From the NCBI GenBank assembly GCA_049322515.1, contig JBMOQW010000031.1:127754-191753 (forward strand): a stretch of DNA of 64,000 nt, given 5' to 3'. Each line of letters starts with the position of its first letter. Position 1 is the first letter of the stretch. The notes beneath the pieces were generated by a model. That model saw nothing but the letters and a program-made list of their open reading frames with translations, was not told the origin of the DNA and ran no database searches. The stretch comes from Parasulfuritortus sp049322515 (GTDB lineage Bacteria; Pseudomonadota; Gammaproteobacteria; Burkholderiales; Thiobacillaceae). A program made the position numbers and the translations under genes. Below, in pieces: positions 1 to 7,843 of the stretch.

Positions 1-410
1 GCCGGGCGCCGACGCCGGCCGTGTCGGCCCTGGCCAGCGCGCAGGTGACGGTGACCGGGACCGTGCCTGACGTGCGCCCCTACCTGCGCCATGCCGACGT
101 CGTGGTCGCGCCGTTGCGGGTGGCGCGCGGGGTGCAGAACAAGATCCTCGAAGCCATGGCCATGGCTCGGCCGGTGGTTGCTGCGGCGCCCTGTGTCGAG
201 GCGATCGGCGCCCAACCGGGGCGGGAAATCGAGGCGGCGGACACGCCGGAGGCCTACGCCAACAAGATCGCCAAACTGCTGGCCCAGCCGGAGACGCGGC
301 ATGCCATGGGCCGGGCGGCGCGTGATTTCGTGTTGGCGCGCTATAGCTGGGACGCCCATCTGGCCCGGCTCGATGCCTTCCTGCCGGCGGGAGAGCGGGA
401 TGGGGATTGA
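1..410 (+). CDS. Glycosyltransferase, Stp1-type (XrtA-associated), C-terminal fragment
   Basis: The frame is open to the left edge of the window, so only the last 135 or so residues are present. They carry the acceptor half of a GT-B glycosyltransferase: a VTGTVPDVRPYL segment, then VAPLRVARGVQNKILEAMAM and RPVVA, where the glutamate of KILEAMAM is the usual nucleotide-sugar binding position. The RGVQNKILEAMAM signature and the position immediately before exosortase A fit the XrtA-associated sugar transferase family stp1 (TIGR03087). The protein would transfer a sugar from a nucleotide donor during exopolysaccharide assembly at the inner membrane. A broken higB and an intact higA separate it from xrtA, so the usual close coupling of stp1 to xrtA is interrupted here. 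Confidence 0.85.
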   Translation, partial: RAPTPAVSALASAQVTVTGTVPDVRPYLRHADVVVAPLRVARGVQNKILEAMAMARPVVAAAPCVEAIGAQPGREIEAADTPEAYANKIAKLLAQPETRHAMGRAARDFVLARYSWDAHLARLDAFLPAGERDGD

Positions 411-422
411 GCGGGCGTTTTG

Positions 423-461
423 CCTCTCCCCCGGCCCCTCCCCCCGAGGGGGAGGGGGGAA
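423..461. repeat. GC-rich hairpin repeat, copy 1
   Basis: A C-run arm (CCTCTCCCCCGGCCCCTCC) is followed by a near-complementary G-run arm, giving a strong imperfect hairpin. A closely similar element lies at 6536-6594. This copy lies directly upstream of the surviving C-terminal part of higB, in the place where the toxin's N-terminal half should be. Confidence 0.7.
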
Positions 462-525
462 TGGACTGAATCTGCTGCCTGAGGTGGCCTGTTGGCCAGG
501 GGTGAATCCATCTCGCAATGCTTGG

Positions 526-636
526 CGGCACGTCGTGGCGGTTGCCTATCAGTACCAAGCAGTCTATGTGAAGTTCATCGGTACACATGAGGAATACGAC
601 GCCCTCATCGCCGAAACTGTAGAAATGGAGCCCTAG
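526..636 (+). pseudogene. higB: HigB toxin remnant (C-terminal part only)
   Basis: The 36 codons before the TAG at 634-636 translate to a segment with VVAVAYQYQAVYVKFIGTHE followed by EYDALIAETVEMEP. This matches the C-terminal part of HigB/RelE-fold mRNA interferases, which normally end with a [VI][KR]F[IF]GTHxxYDxI-type motif. HigB proteins are normally about 95-110 residues. The N-terminal half, with the RNA-binding lysines and the start, is missing. What lies upstream in frame is low-complexity GC-rich repeat sequence. The stop is 1 nt before the higA start, so the operon arrangement survives but the toxin is almost certainly inactive. Confidence 0.7.
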
Positions 637-637
637 C

Positions 638-1018
638 ATGGACATTCGCCCGATTCATAACGAAGCCGACTACAAGGCTGCATTGAAGGCCGTCTCGGCT
701 TATTTCGACACGGAACCGATGCCCGGAACTCCGGAAGGCGACCGTTTTGAAATCCTGTTGACGCTGGTGCAGGCTTACGAAGCCAAGCGATACCCGATTG
801 ATTTGCCCGATCCCGTCGAAGCCATCAAGTTTCGCATGGACCAAGCCGGTCTGACCGCCAAGGATCTGGTGCCTGCCATCGGTCGGCTCAATCGAGTGTA
901 TGAAATTCTCAACCGCAAGCGGCCACTGACCTTGAACATGATTTGGAAGCTCCACCAGATGCTGGGCATTCCTGCCGAATGCCTGATCCAGCCACCCAAA
1001 GCGTCGTTCCCGGCCTAA
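638..1018 (+). CDS. higA: HigA-type antitoxin, helix-turn-helix
   Basis: This is a 126-residue protein. Its N-terminal region (about 1-65) resembles HigA antitoxins with the MDIRPIHNEADYKAALKAVS opening. A C-terminal helix-turn-helix spans about 66-115 (KFRMDQAGLTAKDLVPAIGR, then LNRKRPLTLNMIWKLHQMLGIP). HigA normally neutralises HigB and represses its own promoter. The cognate HigB is reduced to a fragment immediately upstream, so this is an orphan antitoxin or transcriptional repressor. It is intact, with no frameshift, which suggests retention for DNA binding or for cross-protection. It lies just before xrtA, within the XrtA core cluster. Confidence 0.85.
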   Translation: MDIRPIHNEADYKAALKAVSAYFDTEPMPGTPEGDRFEILLTLVQAYEAKRYPIDLPDPVEAIKFRMDQAGLTAKDLVPAIGRLNRVYEILNRKRPLTLNMIWKLHQMLGIPAECLIQPPKASFPA

Positions 1019-1100
1019 TGCAAGGCGCCCCGGGTCTTTGGCTGCCGCCAGCCGCAACGTGCCTCAAGCTATAAAAACCAATCAGGGAGCCCGACCCCCC

Positions 1101-2642
1101 ATGAATCCACCCCGTGCCCAATCCCCCTGGACGACGACCTTGCCCATCGTCCTCGCCCTGGTGGCCTGGACCCTGTTCTGGTACCGCGATACCGCGCTGG
1201 CCATGGTGGAGATCTGGTGGCGTTCGGAGACGTTCAACCATGCTTTCCTGGTGCCGCTGATCTCGCTCTGGCTGATCTGGCGCCAGCGCCATGTGTTGGC
1301 CGAGGTGCGGCCGGTGGCCAGTCCGCTCTGGTTGATCCTGATGGCCGGGGCCGGTTTCGCCTGGCTGATGGGCGAACTCGCGGCCGTGAACGCGGTGACC
1401 CAGTTCGCCCTGGTCGGCCTGCTGGTCCTGATTTCGCCGGTACTGCTCGGCGCGCGCATCACCTGGCAGATCAGTTTTGCCCTGGCTTTCCTGTTTTTCG
1501 CGGTGCCGTTCGGCGAATTCATGATGCCCATGATGATGCAGCACACGGCCGATTTCACCGTGTTCGCCTTGCGCCTGACCGGCATCCCGGTCTACCGCGA
1601 GGGCTTGCAGTTCGTCATCCCGTCCGGCAACTGGTCGGTGGTCGAGGCGTGCAGCGGGGTGCGCTACCTGATTGCCTCGATCGTGGTGGGCACCTTGTAT
1701 GCCTACATCAACTACCGCTCGCTCAAGCGCCGGCTGATCTTCATCGGCGTGTCCATTCTGGTGCCGCTGGTCGCCAACTGGTTGCGCGCCTACATGATCG
1801 TCATGCTCGGCCATCTGTCCGGCAACACCCTGGCGGTCGGGGTCGATCACCTGATCTACGGCTGGTTTTTTTTCGGCGTGGTGATCATGATCGTGTTCGC
1901 CATCGGCATGCGCTGGGCGGAAAACACCGACCCGACCTCGATCCGCCAGGCCTCCGACGCGGCCCCGGCGCCGGCCCATGCCGCCGGGCGACAAGGGATC
2001 ATCGCGCTCCTGGCCGCGGGGGTGATTGCGGCCCCGGCCGTCTGGCTGTCGGCGGTGTCGCCGTCGGTCGGCAGCGAATCCGCGCCGGGTCTGGCGCCAG
2101 TGGAAGTGGTGGGTTGGGCCATGACGGACGAGCGAAAGATCGACTGGAAACCGGCCTATGACAATCCGTCAACCGACTGGCAAGGCGAGTTCGTCGATGC
2201 CTCGGGCCGTAGGGTGGGCATCTACCTGGGCTACTATCGTGACCAGGGCTACACCCGCAAGCTGGTGAGTTCGCAGAACGTCCTGGTGGTGAGCAAGGAC
2301 GACCACTGGGCCAAGGTGGCTGGCGGTCACCAAGAGATCAGGTTGTCGGGCGAGACCCTGCACGTGCCGCGCACCGAATTGCGGGCGATGGGGCCCGCTG
2401 AACAGCGCTTGATCGTCCGCCATTGGTACTGGGTGGGCGGACGCTTGGAAACGCGCCCGGCTGTCGTAAAACTTTACACTGCGCTCGACAAACTGCTGGG
2501 CCGGGGCGACGACGGTGCGGTGGTGATGGTCTACACGGAAAAAAATGGCCCGGGCGAGCCCGATGCCACGCTGGACGCCTTCACTGAAGCGGCCTGGCCG
2601 GCACTGGCCCGGATGCTCGATACGGCCAAGGCCCGACGATGA
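1101..2642 (+). CDS. xrtA: Exosortase A with C-terminal EpsI domain
   Basis: XrtA is the inner-membrane transpeptidase-like enzyme that recognises PEP-CTERM proteins and processes their C-terminal signal. About residues 10-310 form a multi-span membrane domain. The putative catalytic triad is visible: Cys184 in VVEACSGVRYL, Arg229 in NWLRAYMIV and His250 in VDHLIYGW. Residues from about 320 to 500 form the periplasmic EpsI domain (AMTDERKIDWKPAY onward), so this is the fused XrtA-EpsI form. The ATG at 1101 follows a CAGGGAG ribosome-binding site. An in-frame TTG at 1038 would add 21 polar residues and is less likely. A TATAAA-like -10 element is visible near 1070. The last bases overlap the next gene (ATGA). 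Confidence 0.95.
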   Translation: MNPPRAQSPWTTTLPIVLALVAWTLFWYRDTALAMVEIWWRSETFNHAFLVPLISLWLIWRQRHVLAEVRPVASPLWLILMAGAGFAWLMGELAAVNAVTQFALVGLLVLISPVLLGARITWQISFALAFLFFAVPFGEFMMPMMMQHTADFTVFALRLTGIPVYREGLQFVIPSGNWSVVEACSGVRYLIASIVVGTLYAYINYRSLKRRLIFIGVSILVPLVANWLRAYMIVMLGHLSGNTLAVGVDHLIYGWFFFGVVIMIVFAIGMRWAENTDPTSIRQASDAAPAPAHAAGRQGIIALLAAGVIAAPAVWLSAVSPSVGSESAPGLAPVEVVGWAMTDERKIDWKPAYDNPSTDWQGEFVDASGRRVGIYLGYYRDQGYTRKLVSSQNVLVVSKDDHWAKVAGGHQEIRLSGETLHVPRTELRAMGPAEQRLIVRHWYWVGGRLETRPAVVKLYTALDKLLGRGDDGAVVMVYTEKNGPGEPDATLDAFTEAAWPALARMLDTAKARR

Positions 2643-3811
2643 ACCGGGTTGGCCAGCGTCCCCCCCGTGTCGTCCACGTGGTCTACCACTTCGGTACCGG
2701 CGGCATGGAAAACGGCATGGTCAACCTGTTCAACCACATGCCACCCGACCGCTTCCAGCACGTGGTGGTCAGCCTGACCGGTTATGGCGAGTTCCGTCAT
2801 CGCATCACTGCGCAGCCGGTCGAGTTCCACGACCTCGGCAAGCGGCCCGGCCACGACTACCGCTGGATGCCCCGGCTGTATGCCTTGCTCGACCAGTTGC
2901 GCCCGGACCTCCTGCACACCCGCAACCTGAACGCGCTGGAAGCCCAGTTCGTCGGCGCTGCTTGGCGGGTACCGGGCCGGGTACATGGCGAGCACGGCCG
3001 CGACATGTATGACATCGACGGCACCAACTGGAAATACAACCTGATGCGACGCGCCGCGCGCCGCGTGGTGCATCACTACATCGCGGTCAGCCGCGACCTC
3101 GAAGGCTGGCTGAAGGACACCGTGCATGTCCGCCCCGAGCGCCTGAGCCAGATCTACAACGGCGTCGATACGGTGCGCTTCCGGCCTCGGGACGAACACG
3201 TCTGGTCGGACTGGAACGGGGGCGCTCCGGCCGGGTTTTTCCAGGGTGCCACCTGCGTGATCGGCAGCGTCGGCCGCATGGCCCAGGTCAAGGACTATCC
3301 GACCCTGGTGCGGGCCTTCATCCAGCTCTGCCAGCGCCATCCCGAGCCGGCCGGATTGCGCCTGGTCATCGTCGGCGAGGGTCCGGTGCGCGCCGAGTGC
3401 CAGGCACTCGCCGACGCGGCCGGGCTGTCCGGCCAGGTGTGCCTGCCTGGCGACCGCAAGGACACCGACGACTGGATGCGCGCGTTCGATGTCTTCGTCC
3501 TGCCGTCGCTGGGCGAGGGAATCTCGAATACCATCCTGGAAGCCCAGGCCAGCGGCTTGCCGGTGATCGCCACCCGGGTGGGCGGCACCCCGGAACTGGT
3601 CACCGAATCGGTCGACGGTGTGCTTTTTACCCCGGGCGATGTCGAAACGCTGGCGCGCTACTTGCTTGATTACGTGGGCGATGCCGAGTTGCGGGTCAGG
3701 CAGGGCAAGGCGGCAAGGGCGCGGATCGAGGCGGGGTTTGATTGGCACAAAACCGCAGCCGACTACATGCGGGTGTATGACATGGTGCTGAGTGGGCGGA
3801 CAGGAATATGA
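2639..3811 (+). CDS. Glycosyltransferase, Stp2-type (XrtA-associated)
   Basis: A 390-residue GT-B enzyme of family GT4. The N-terminal HVVYHFGTGGMENGMVNLFN segment is characteristic of the XrtA-linked stp2 family (TIGR03088). The C-terminal donor-binding domain begins near residue 200, with GSVGRMAQVKDYPTLVRAF and the E-x7-E type region GEGISNTILEAQASGLPV around residues 285-310. It transfers sugars to the growing polymer or lipid carrier on the cytoplasmic face. The start overlaps the xrtA stop by 4 nt and its own stop overlaps the next small gene by 4 nt, so the three are translationally coupled. Confidence 0.93.
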   Translation: MNRVGQRPPRVVHVVYHFGTGGMENGMVNLFNHMPPDRFQHVVVSLTGYGEFRHRITAQPVEFHDLGKRPGHDYRWMPRLYALLDQLRPDLLHTRNLNALEAQFVGAAWRVPGRVHGEHGRDMYDIDGTNWKYNLMRRAARRVVHHYIAVSRDLEGWLKDTVHVRPERLSQIYNGVDTVRFRPRDEHVWSDWNGGAPAGFFQGATCVIGSVGRMAQVKDYPTLVRAFIQLCQRHPEPAGLRLVIVGEGPVRAECQALADAAGLSGQVCLPGDRKDTDDWMRAFDVFVLPSLGEGISNTILEAQASGLPVIATRVGGTPELVTESVDGVLFTPGDVETLARYLLDYVGDAELRVRQGKAARARIEAGFDWHKTAADYMRVYDMVLSGRTGI

Positions 3812-4005
3812 AAATCAAATATTTCGCGAGTACCGATACGCTTTATATCGAGCTGCGCACGACGGGCATCACCGAGACGCACGACCTCGATGAAAACACG
3901 ATTCTGGATAGCGATACCGATGGCCAAGTGTGCGCGATCACCCTCGAGCACGCCAGCCAACGGGCGGATATCCCGCAGTTTTCCTACGAAATGATTCCAG
4001 CCTGA
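3808..4005 (+). CDS. DUF2283 family small protein
   Basis: A 65-residue protein with the DUF2283 signature: MKIKYFASTDTLYIEL, then TITHDLDEN-like and VCAITLEHAS segments. Such proteins are often encoded beside DUF4258 proteins in toxin-antitoxin-like pairs, but no partner is visible here. The start overlaps the stp2 stop by ATGA and asnB follows after 14 nt, so it is embedded in the XrtA core operon. Its function is unknown. It may be an orphan antitoxin-like protein that now rides in the operon. Confidence 0.75.
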   Translation: MKIKYFASTDTLYIELRTTGITETHDLDENTILDSDTDGQVCAITLEHASQRADIPQFSYEMIPA

Positions 4006-4019
4006 GAAACTTCTAACCC

Positions 4020-5918
4020 ATGTGCGGCATCACCGGCATCTTCGACCTGCGCGACCAGCGCCCCATCGACCGCGCGGTACTCGGTCGCATCAACGACATG
4101 CAATGGCATCGCGGGCCGGACGAGGCGGGGCTGTACACCGAGCCGGGCCTAGGCTTCGGCCATCGCCGCCTGTCGATCATCGACATCGCCGCCGGCCAGC
4201 AGCCGATGTTCAACGAGGACGGCTCGGTCGCGGTGGTGTTCAACGGTGAAATCTACAACTTCGTCGAGCTGATCCCCGAGCTGACCGCGCTCGGCCACGC
4301 CTTCAAGACCCGTTCCGACACCGAGACCATCGTCCACGCCTGGGAGCAATGGGGCGTCGACTGCGTGCATCACTTCCGGGGCATGTTCGCCTTCGCCCTC
4401 TGGGACCGGCGCCAGCAGGTGTTCTTCATGGCCCGCGACCGGCTCGGCGTGAAGCCGCTGCACTATGCGATCACCGATGAAGGCTTTCTGGTGTTCGGCT
4501 CCGAGCTGAAGACCCTGACCGCCTGGCCCGGCTTCCGGCGCGACATCGACGACGAGGCGGTCGAGGATTACTTCGCCTACGGCTACGTGCCCGAGCCGCG
4601 CACCATCTACAAGACCGCGCACAAGCTGCCGCCCGGCTACCGGGTGCTGATCCGGCGCGGCCAGCCGGTGCCGGCGCCCGAGCAATACTGGGACGTGCCG
4701 TTCGCGCCACTGCCGGCGATGTCCATCGAGGATGCCCAGGCCGAGTTCGTCGAACGCTTCCGCGAGGCGGTGCGCATCCGCATGGTGGCGGAAGTGCCGC
4801 TTGGTGCGTTCCTGTCCGGCGGGGTCGATTCCTCGGCGGTGGTCGCCATGATGGCGGGCCTGGCCGACCAGCCGGTGAAGACCTGCGCCATCGGCTTCAC
4901 CGACCCGCGCTACAACGAGATCGAATACGCCCGCCAGGTGGCCGACCGCTACTACACCGACCACCGGGTGCACACCGTCGAGTCGGACGACATCAGCCTG
5001 GTCGACGAACTGGCCCGGCTCTATGACGAGCCCTATGCCGATTCGTCGGCGATGCCCACCTACCGCGTCTGCGAACTGGCGCGGCGGGATGTCACCGTGG
5101 CCCTGTCCGGCGATGGCGGCGACGAGAACTTCGTCGGCTACCGGCGCTATCGCTGGCACGGCATCGAGGAAAAGATGCGCCGCACGCTCCCGGATGGCCT
5201 GCGCATGCCGCTGTTCGGCGCGCTCGGCCGCTGGTACCCCAAGGCCGACTGGGCGCCGCGCGTGTTCCGCGCCAAGACCACCTTCGAGGCCCTGGGCCGC
5301 GACAGCGTGGCCGGCTACCTGCACGGGGTATCGGTATGCAGCGACACCCTGCGCGATCGCATGTTCAGCCCAGCGTTCAAGAAGCGCCTGAACGGCTACA
5401 ACGCGGTCGAGGTGCTGCGTCGGCACGACCGCAACAACCCTACCCACGACATCTACGGCCAGGTGCAATACCTAGACTTCAAGACCTACCTGGTCGGCGA
5501 CATCCTCACCAAGGTCGACCGCGCCAGCATGGCCCACGCCCTGGAAGTGCGGGTACCGTTCCTCGACCACCAACTGGTCGAATGGGTGTCCGGCCTGCCG
5601 TCATCGATCAAGATCCAGGGCGCCGAGGGCAAGTACGTGCTCAAGAAGGCCATGGAGCCTTACCTGCCGCACGACATCATGTACCGGCGCAAGATGGGCT
5701 TCTCGATTCCCATCGCGGAATGGTTCAGGGGGCCCTTGAAAGCCAAGCTCCAGGATGCGGTGAATTCCCAGGCCATGGCCGACACCGGCCTGTTCGACAC
5801 CGGTGCGATCCGGCGCATGGCCGACGAACACATCGCCGGCAGCCGGGATCACAGCCAGGCGTTGTGGTCGCTGCTGATGTTCGGGGCGTTTTTGCGGCGA
5901 CAGGAATCATCGAACTGA
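4020..5918 (+). CDS. asnB: XrtA-associated amidotransferase (asparagine synthetase-like)
   Basis: A 632-residue protein. Residues 1 to about 200 form the class II glutaminase domain with the nucleophile Cys2 (MCGITGIFD). The synthetase domain follows, with an SGGVDSSAV PP-loop starting at Ser266 that binds ATP. It belongs to the asparagine synthetase-like family found next to xrtA and stp2 (TIGR03108). The predicted chemistry is glutamine-dependent amidation of a carboxyl group through an acyl-adenylate. The physiological acceptor is not established and may be a uronic acid or amino-acid substituent of the polysaccharide. Both catalytic sites look intact, in contrast to the second asparagine-synthetase-like gene at 38286-40085. 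Confidence 0.92.
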   Translation: MCGITGIFDLRDQRPIDRAVLGRINDMQWHRGPDEAGLYTEPGLGFGHRRLSIIDIAAGQQPMFNEDGSVAVVFNGEIYNFVELIPELTALGHAFKTRSDTETIVHAWEQWGVDCVHHFRGMFAFALWDRRQQVFFMARDRLGVKPLHYAITDEGFLVFGSELKTLTAWPGFRRDIDDEAVEDYFAYGYVPEPRTIYKTAHKLPPGYRVLIRRGQPVPAPEQYWDVPFAPLPAMSIEDAQAEFVERFREAVRIRMVAEVPLGAFLSGGVDSSAVVAMMAGLADQPVKTCAIGFTDPRYNEIEYARQVADRYYTDHRVHTVESDDISLVDELARLYDEPYADSSAMPTYRVCELARRDVTVALSGDGGDENFVGYRRYRWHGIEEKMRRTLPDGLRMPLFGALGRWYPKADWAPRVFRAKTTFEALGRDSVAGYLHGVSVCSDTLRDRMFSPAFKKRLNGYNAVEVLRRHDRNNPTHDIYGQVQYLDFKTYLVGDILTKVDRASMAHALEVRVPFLDHQLVEWVSGLPSSIKIQGAEGKYVLKKAMEPYLPHDIMYRRKMGFSIPIAEWFRGPLKAKLQDAVNSQAMADTGLFDTGAIRRMADEHIAGSRDHSQALWSLLMFGAFLRRQESSN

Positions 5919-5931
5919 CCAGGCCACTACA

Positions 5932-6279
5932 ATGTTCTTGCCCAAGCTCATGCACATTCGCATCGACAAGGAAAAGTTGAGTGGCTACGTCTTGAACCTT
6001 AATCACCCTGAAGGGCGGCACAAGGCCCGCGTTTTCATGTCTGCCCTAGGCCTAACCAGTTCTGACGCATCGTGGTTAGCTCAGGAGATAGAACGCGCGT
6101 TGCTAAGCGCCAGGTTCGAGATGCAGTATGAAACCGAGTGGGGTGTGATCTACCGCGCGCAATTGCAGATCCAGCGTGGCGATCGTTGTGCAAAGGTCCG
6201 CACTGTTTGGTTATGTACCGACCAGGAAACCAGATTGGTCACCTGTTTTGTTGATGGAGAATGCGATGAAAGCGCTTGA
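5932..6279 (+). CDS. DUF6883 family protein
   Basis: A 115-residue protein resembling the DUF6883 family: KLSGYVLNLNHPEGRHKARV, then SALGLTSSDASWLAQEIERA, and a C-terminal WGVIYRAQLQI..RTVWLC segment. No function is established. It overlaps the downstream DUF4926 gene by 14 nt, a pairing typical of co-regulated partner genes. It starts 13 nt after asnB. An alternative ATG at 5950 would give a shorter protein that matches the family N-terminus equally well. Local base composition is lower in GC than the flanking glycosyltransferase genes, which suggests acquisition. Confidence 0.7.
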   Translation: MFLPKLMHIRIDKEKLSGYVLNLNHPEGRHKARVFMSALGLTSSDASWLAQEIERALLSARFEMQYETEWGVIYRAQLQIQRGDRCAKVRTVWLCTDQETRLVTCFVDGECDESA

Positions 6280-6472
6280 TGTTGTTGCCATTCTTGAAGA
6301 CCTTCCAGCTAACCATTTAAGGAAGGGTCAAGTCGGCACCATCGTCGAAATGCTTGGTTCAGGCATGTATCTCATCGAGTTTGCCGATTTGAATGGCGTT
6401 GCCTATGCCATAGAGCCAGTCCCCGGCGACAAACTCATCGAGCTTCGGCATACCCCTGCCATGGTGGCGTGA
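6266..6472 (+). CDS. DUF4926 family small protein
   Basis: A 68-residue protein starting at an ATG preceded by GGAGA at 6256-6260. The sequence KALDVVAILEDLPANHLRKG, then QVGTIVEML and YLIEFADLNG, matches DUF4926, a small SH3-like beta-barrel family. It overlaps the DUF6883 gene. Together they form a compact two-gene module reminiscent of toxin-antitoxin or effector-immunity pairs, but that role is inference. The GC-rich hairpin repeat lies just downstream. Confidence 0.75.
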   Translation: MKALDVVAILEDLPANHLRKGQVGTIVEMLGSGMYLIEFADLNGVAYAIEPVPGDKLIELRHTPAMVA

Positions 6473-6535
6473 CCCGTTCGTGTCTTGGTGAGCAGACGAT
6501 TTCGTGATCTGTTGTCTTAGCAATCGAGCGGTCTG

Positions 6536-6594
6536 CCCTCTCCCCCAGCCCCTCCCCCTCGGGGGGAGGGGTGCGCGGCAGCGCGGGAGAGGGA
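6536..6594. repeat. GC-rich hairpin repeat, copy 2
   Basis: The element has a C-run arm, a CTCGGGGGGAGGGG turn, then GTGCGCGGCAGCGCGGG and GAGAGGG. The outer CCCTCTCCC and the terminal GGGAGAGGG are complementary, so the whole element can fold into one long hairpin. The first part matches the element at 423-461. The second part recurs inside the beta-helix gene at 47399-47433. Copies 1 and 2 bracket the higA-xrtA-stp2-asnB-DUF6883-DUF4926 segment. Confidence 0.7.
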
Positions 6595-6658
6595 ATGCTG
6601 CACTCAATCCCCTACGATGTTATTGGTCAGTGCAACTGGTATCGCCCGCCCCCCGCCC

Positions 6659-7843
6659 ATGAAAATCCTCTACCACCACCGCACCGCCTCCAAGGACGGC
6701 CAGGCTGTCCACATCGAGGAGATGATCGCGGCCCTGCGCGGACTCGGTCACGAGGTCATCGTCGCCGCGCCGGCCGGGGCCGACGATCAGGACTTCGGCG
6801 CCTCGAATGGCTGGGTCGACAAGATCCGCAGCCACTTGCCCAAGGCGGTCTACGAATTGCTCGAACTGGCCTATTCGATCGTGGCGTACCGGCGTCTGGC
6901 CGCCCTGGCGCGAGAACATCGGCCCGATGTCTTGTACGAGCGCTACAACCTCTATCTGTTGGCCGGGGTCTGGCTGCATCGCCGATTCAAATTGCCCATG
7001 CTCCTGGAAGTGAACTCGCCCTTGGCCGAGGAGCGATCAAAATATGGTGGCCTCGCGTTTCCCGGCCTGGCCCGGAAGATCGAGGCCTGGACCTGGCGCG
7101 GGGCGGATGGCGTGCTGCCGGTGACCCGGGTGCTGGGAGATGTCATCGAGAAGGCGGGCGTGCCCGCCGAGCGCATCCACGTCATCCCGAACGGCATCAA
7201 TCCGGAACACTTCGCCCAGGCGCCCGCGCCCGACGCGGCGAAGCGCGCGCTGGGCCTGGAAGGCCGCACCGTGCTTGGCTTCACCGGCTTCGTGCGTGAC
7301 TGGCATGGCATTGACAAGGTCATCGACTGGATGGCCCGCCATGATCGCGACGAGAACATCCATCTCCTGATGGTGGGTGACGGTCCGGCCCGCGCCGACC
7401 TCGAAGCCCAGGCCAGCCGGCTCGGCCTGGCCGACCGGGTCACCTTCACCGGCCTGGTGCACCGCGACCGGGTGCCGGCCATGGTGGCCGCGTTTGACAT
7501 CGCCCTGCAACCGGCGGTGACTTACTATGCCTCGCCGCTCAAGCTGTTCGAATACCTGGCCCTGGGCTGCGCTATCGTCGCGCCGCGCAAGGCCAACCTC
7601 CTCGAGGTCCTGGTCCATGACGACAACGCCCTGATGTTCGATCCCGATATTCCTGGTGACCTGGAGCTCACCCTGGATCGTTTGACTGCGGACCGCGCCC
7701 TGCGGGAACGCCTCGGCACGGCGGCCAAGCACACGATCGACCGCCGGGGCTATACCTGGCGGCGCAATGCCGAACGCGTCACCGCGTTGTTCCAGACGTT
7801 GGCCGGACGCCTGCCCGGGGTGCAAGGGAACGGACTGGATTGA
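6659..7843 (+). CDS. Glycosyltransferase family 4
   Basis: A 394-residue GT-B glycosyltransferase. The start at ATG 6659 gives the usual opening MKILYHHRTASKDGQAVHIE. An in-frame upstream start would add 14 residues with no family support. The acceptor domain covers about 1-195. The donor domain begins near VLGFTGFVRDWHGIDKVIDW and carries the ASPLKLFEYLALGCAIVAP motif. It abuts the wecB gene with no gap, consistent with one operon for extracellular polysaccharide synthesis. The exact sugar and linkage cannot be read from the sequence. Confidence 0.88.
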   Translation: MKILYHHRTASKDGQAVHIEEMIAALRGLGHEVIVAAPAGADDQDFGASNGWVDKIRSHLPKAVYELLELAYSIVAYRRLAALAREHRPDVLYERYNLYLLAGVWLHRRFKLPMLLEVNSPLAEERSKYGGLAFPGLARKIEAWTWRGADGVLPVTRVLGDVIEKAGVPAERIHVIPNGINPEHFAQAPAPDAAKRALGLEGRTVLGFTGFVRDWHGIDKVIDWMARHDRDENIHLLMVGDGPARADLEAQASRLGLADRVTFTGLVHRDRVPAMVAAFDIALQPAVTYYASPLKLFEYLALGCAIVAPRKANLLEVLVHDDNALMFDPDIPGDLELTLDRLTADRALRERLGTAAKHTIDRRGYTWRRNAERVTALFQTLAGRLPGVQGNGLD

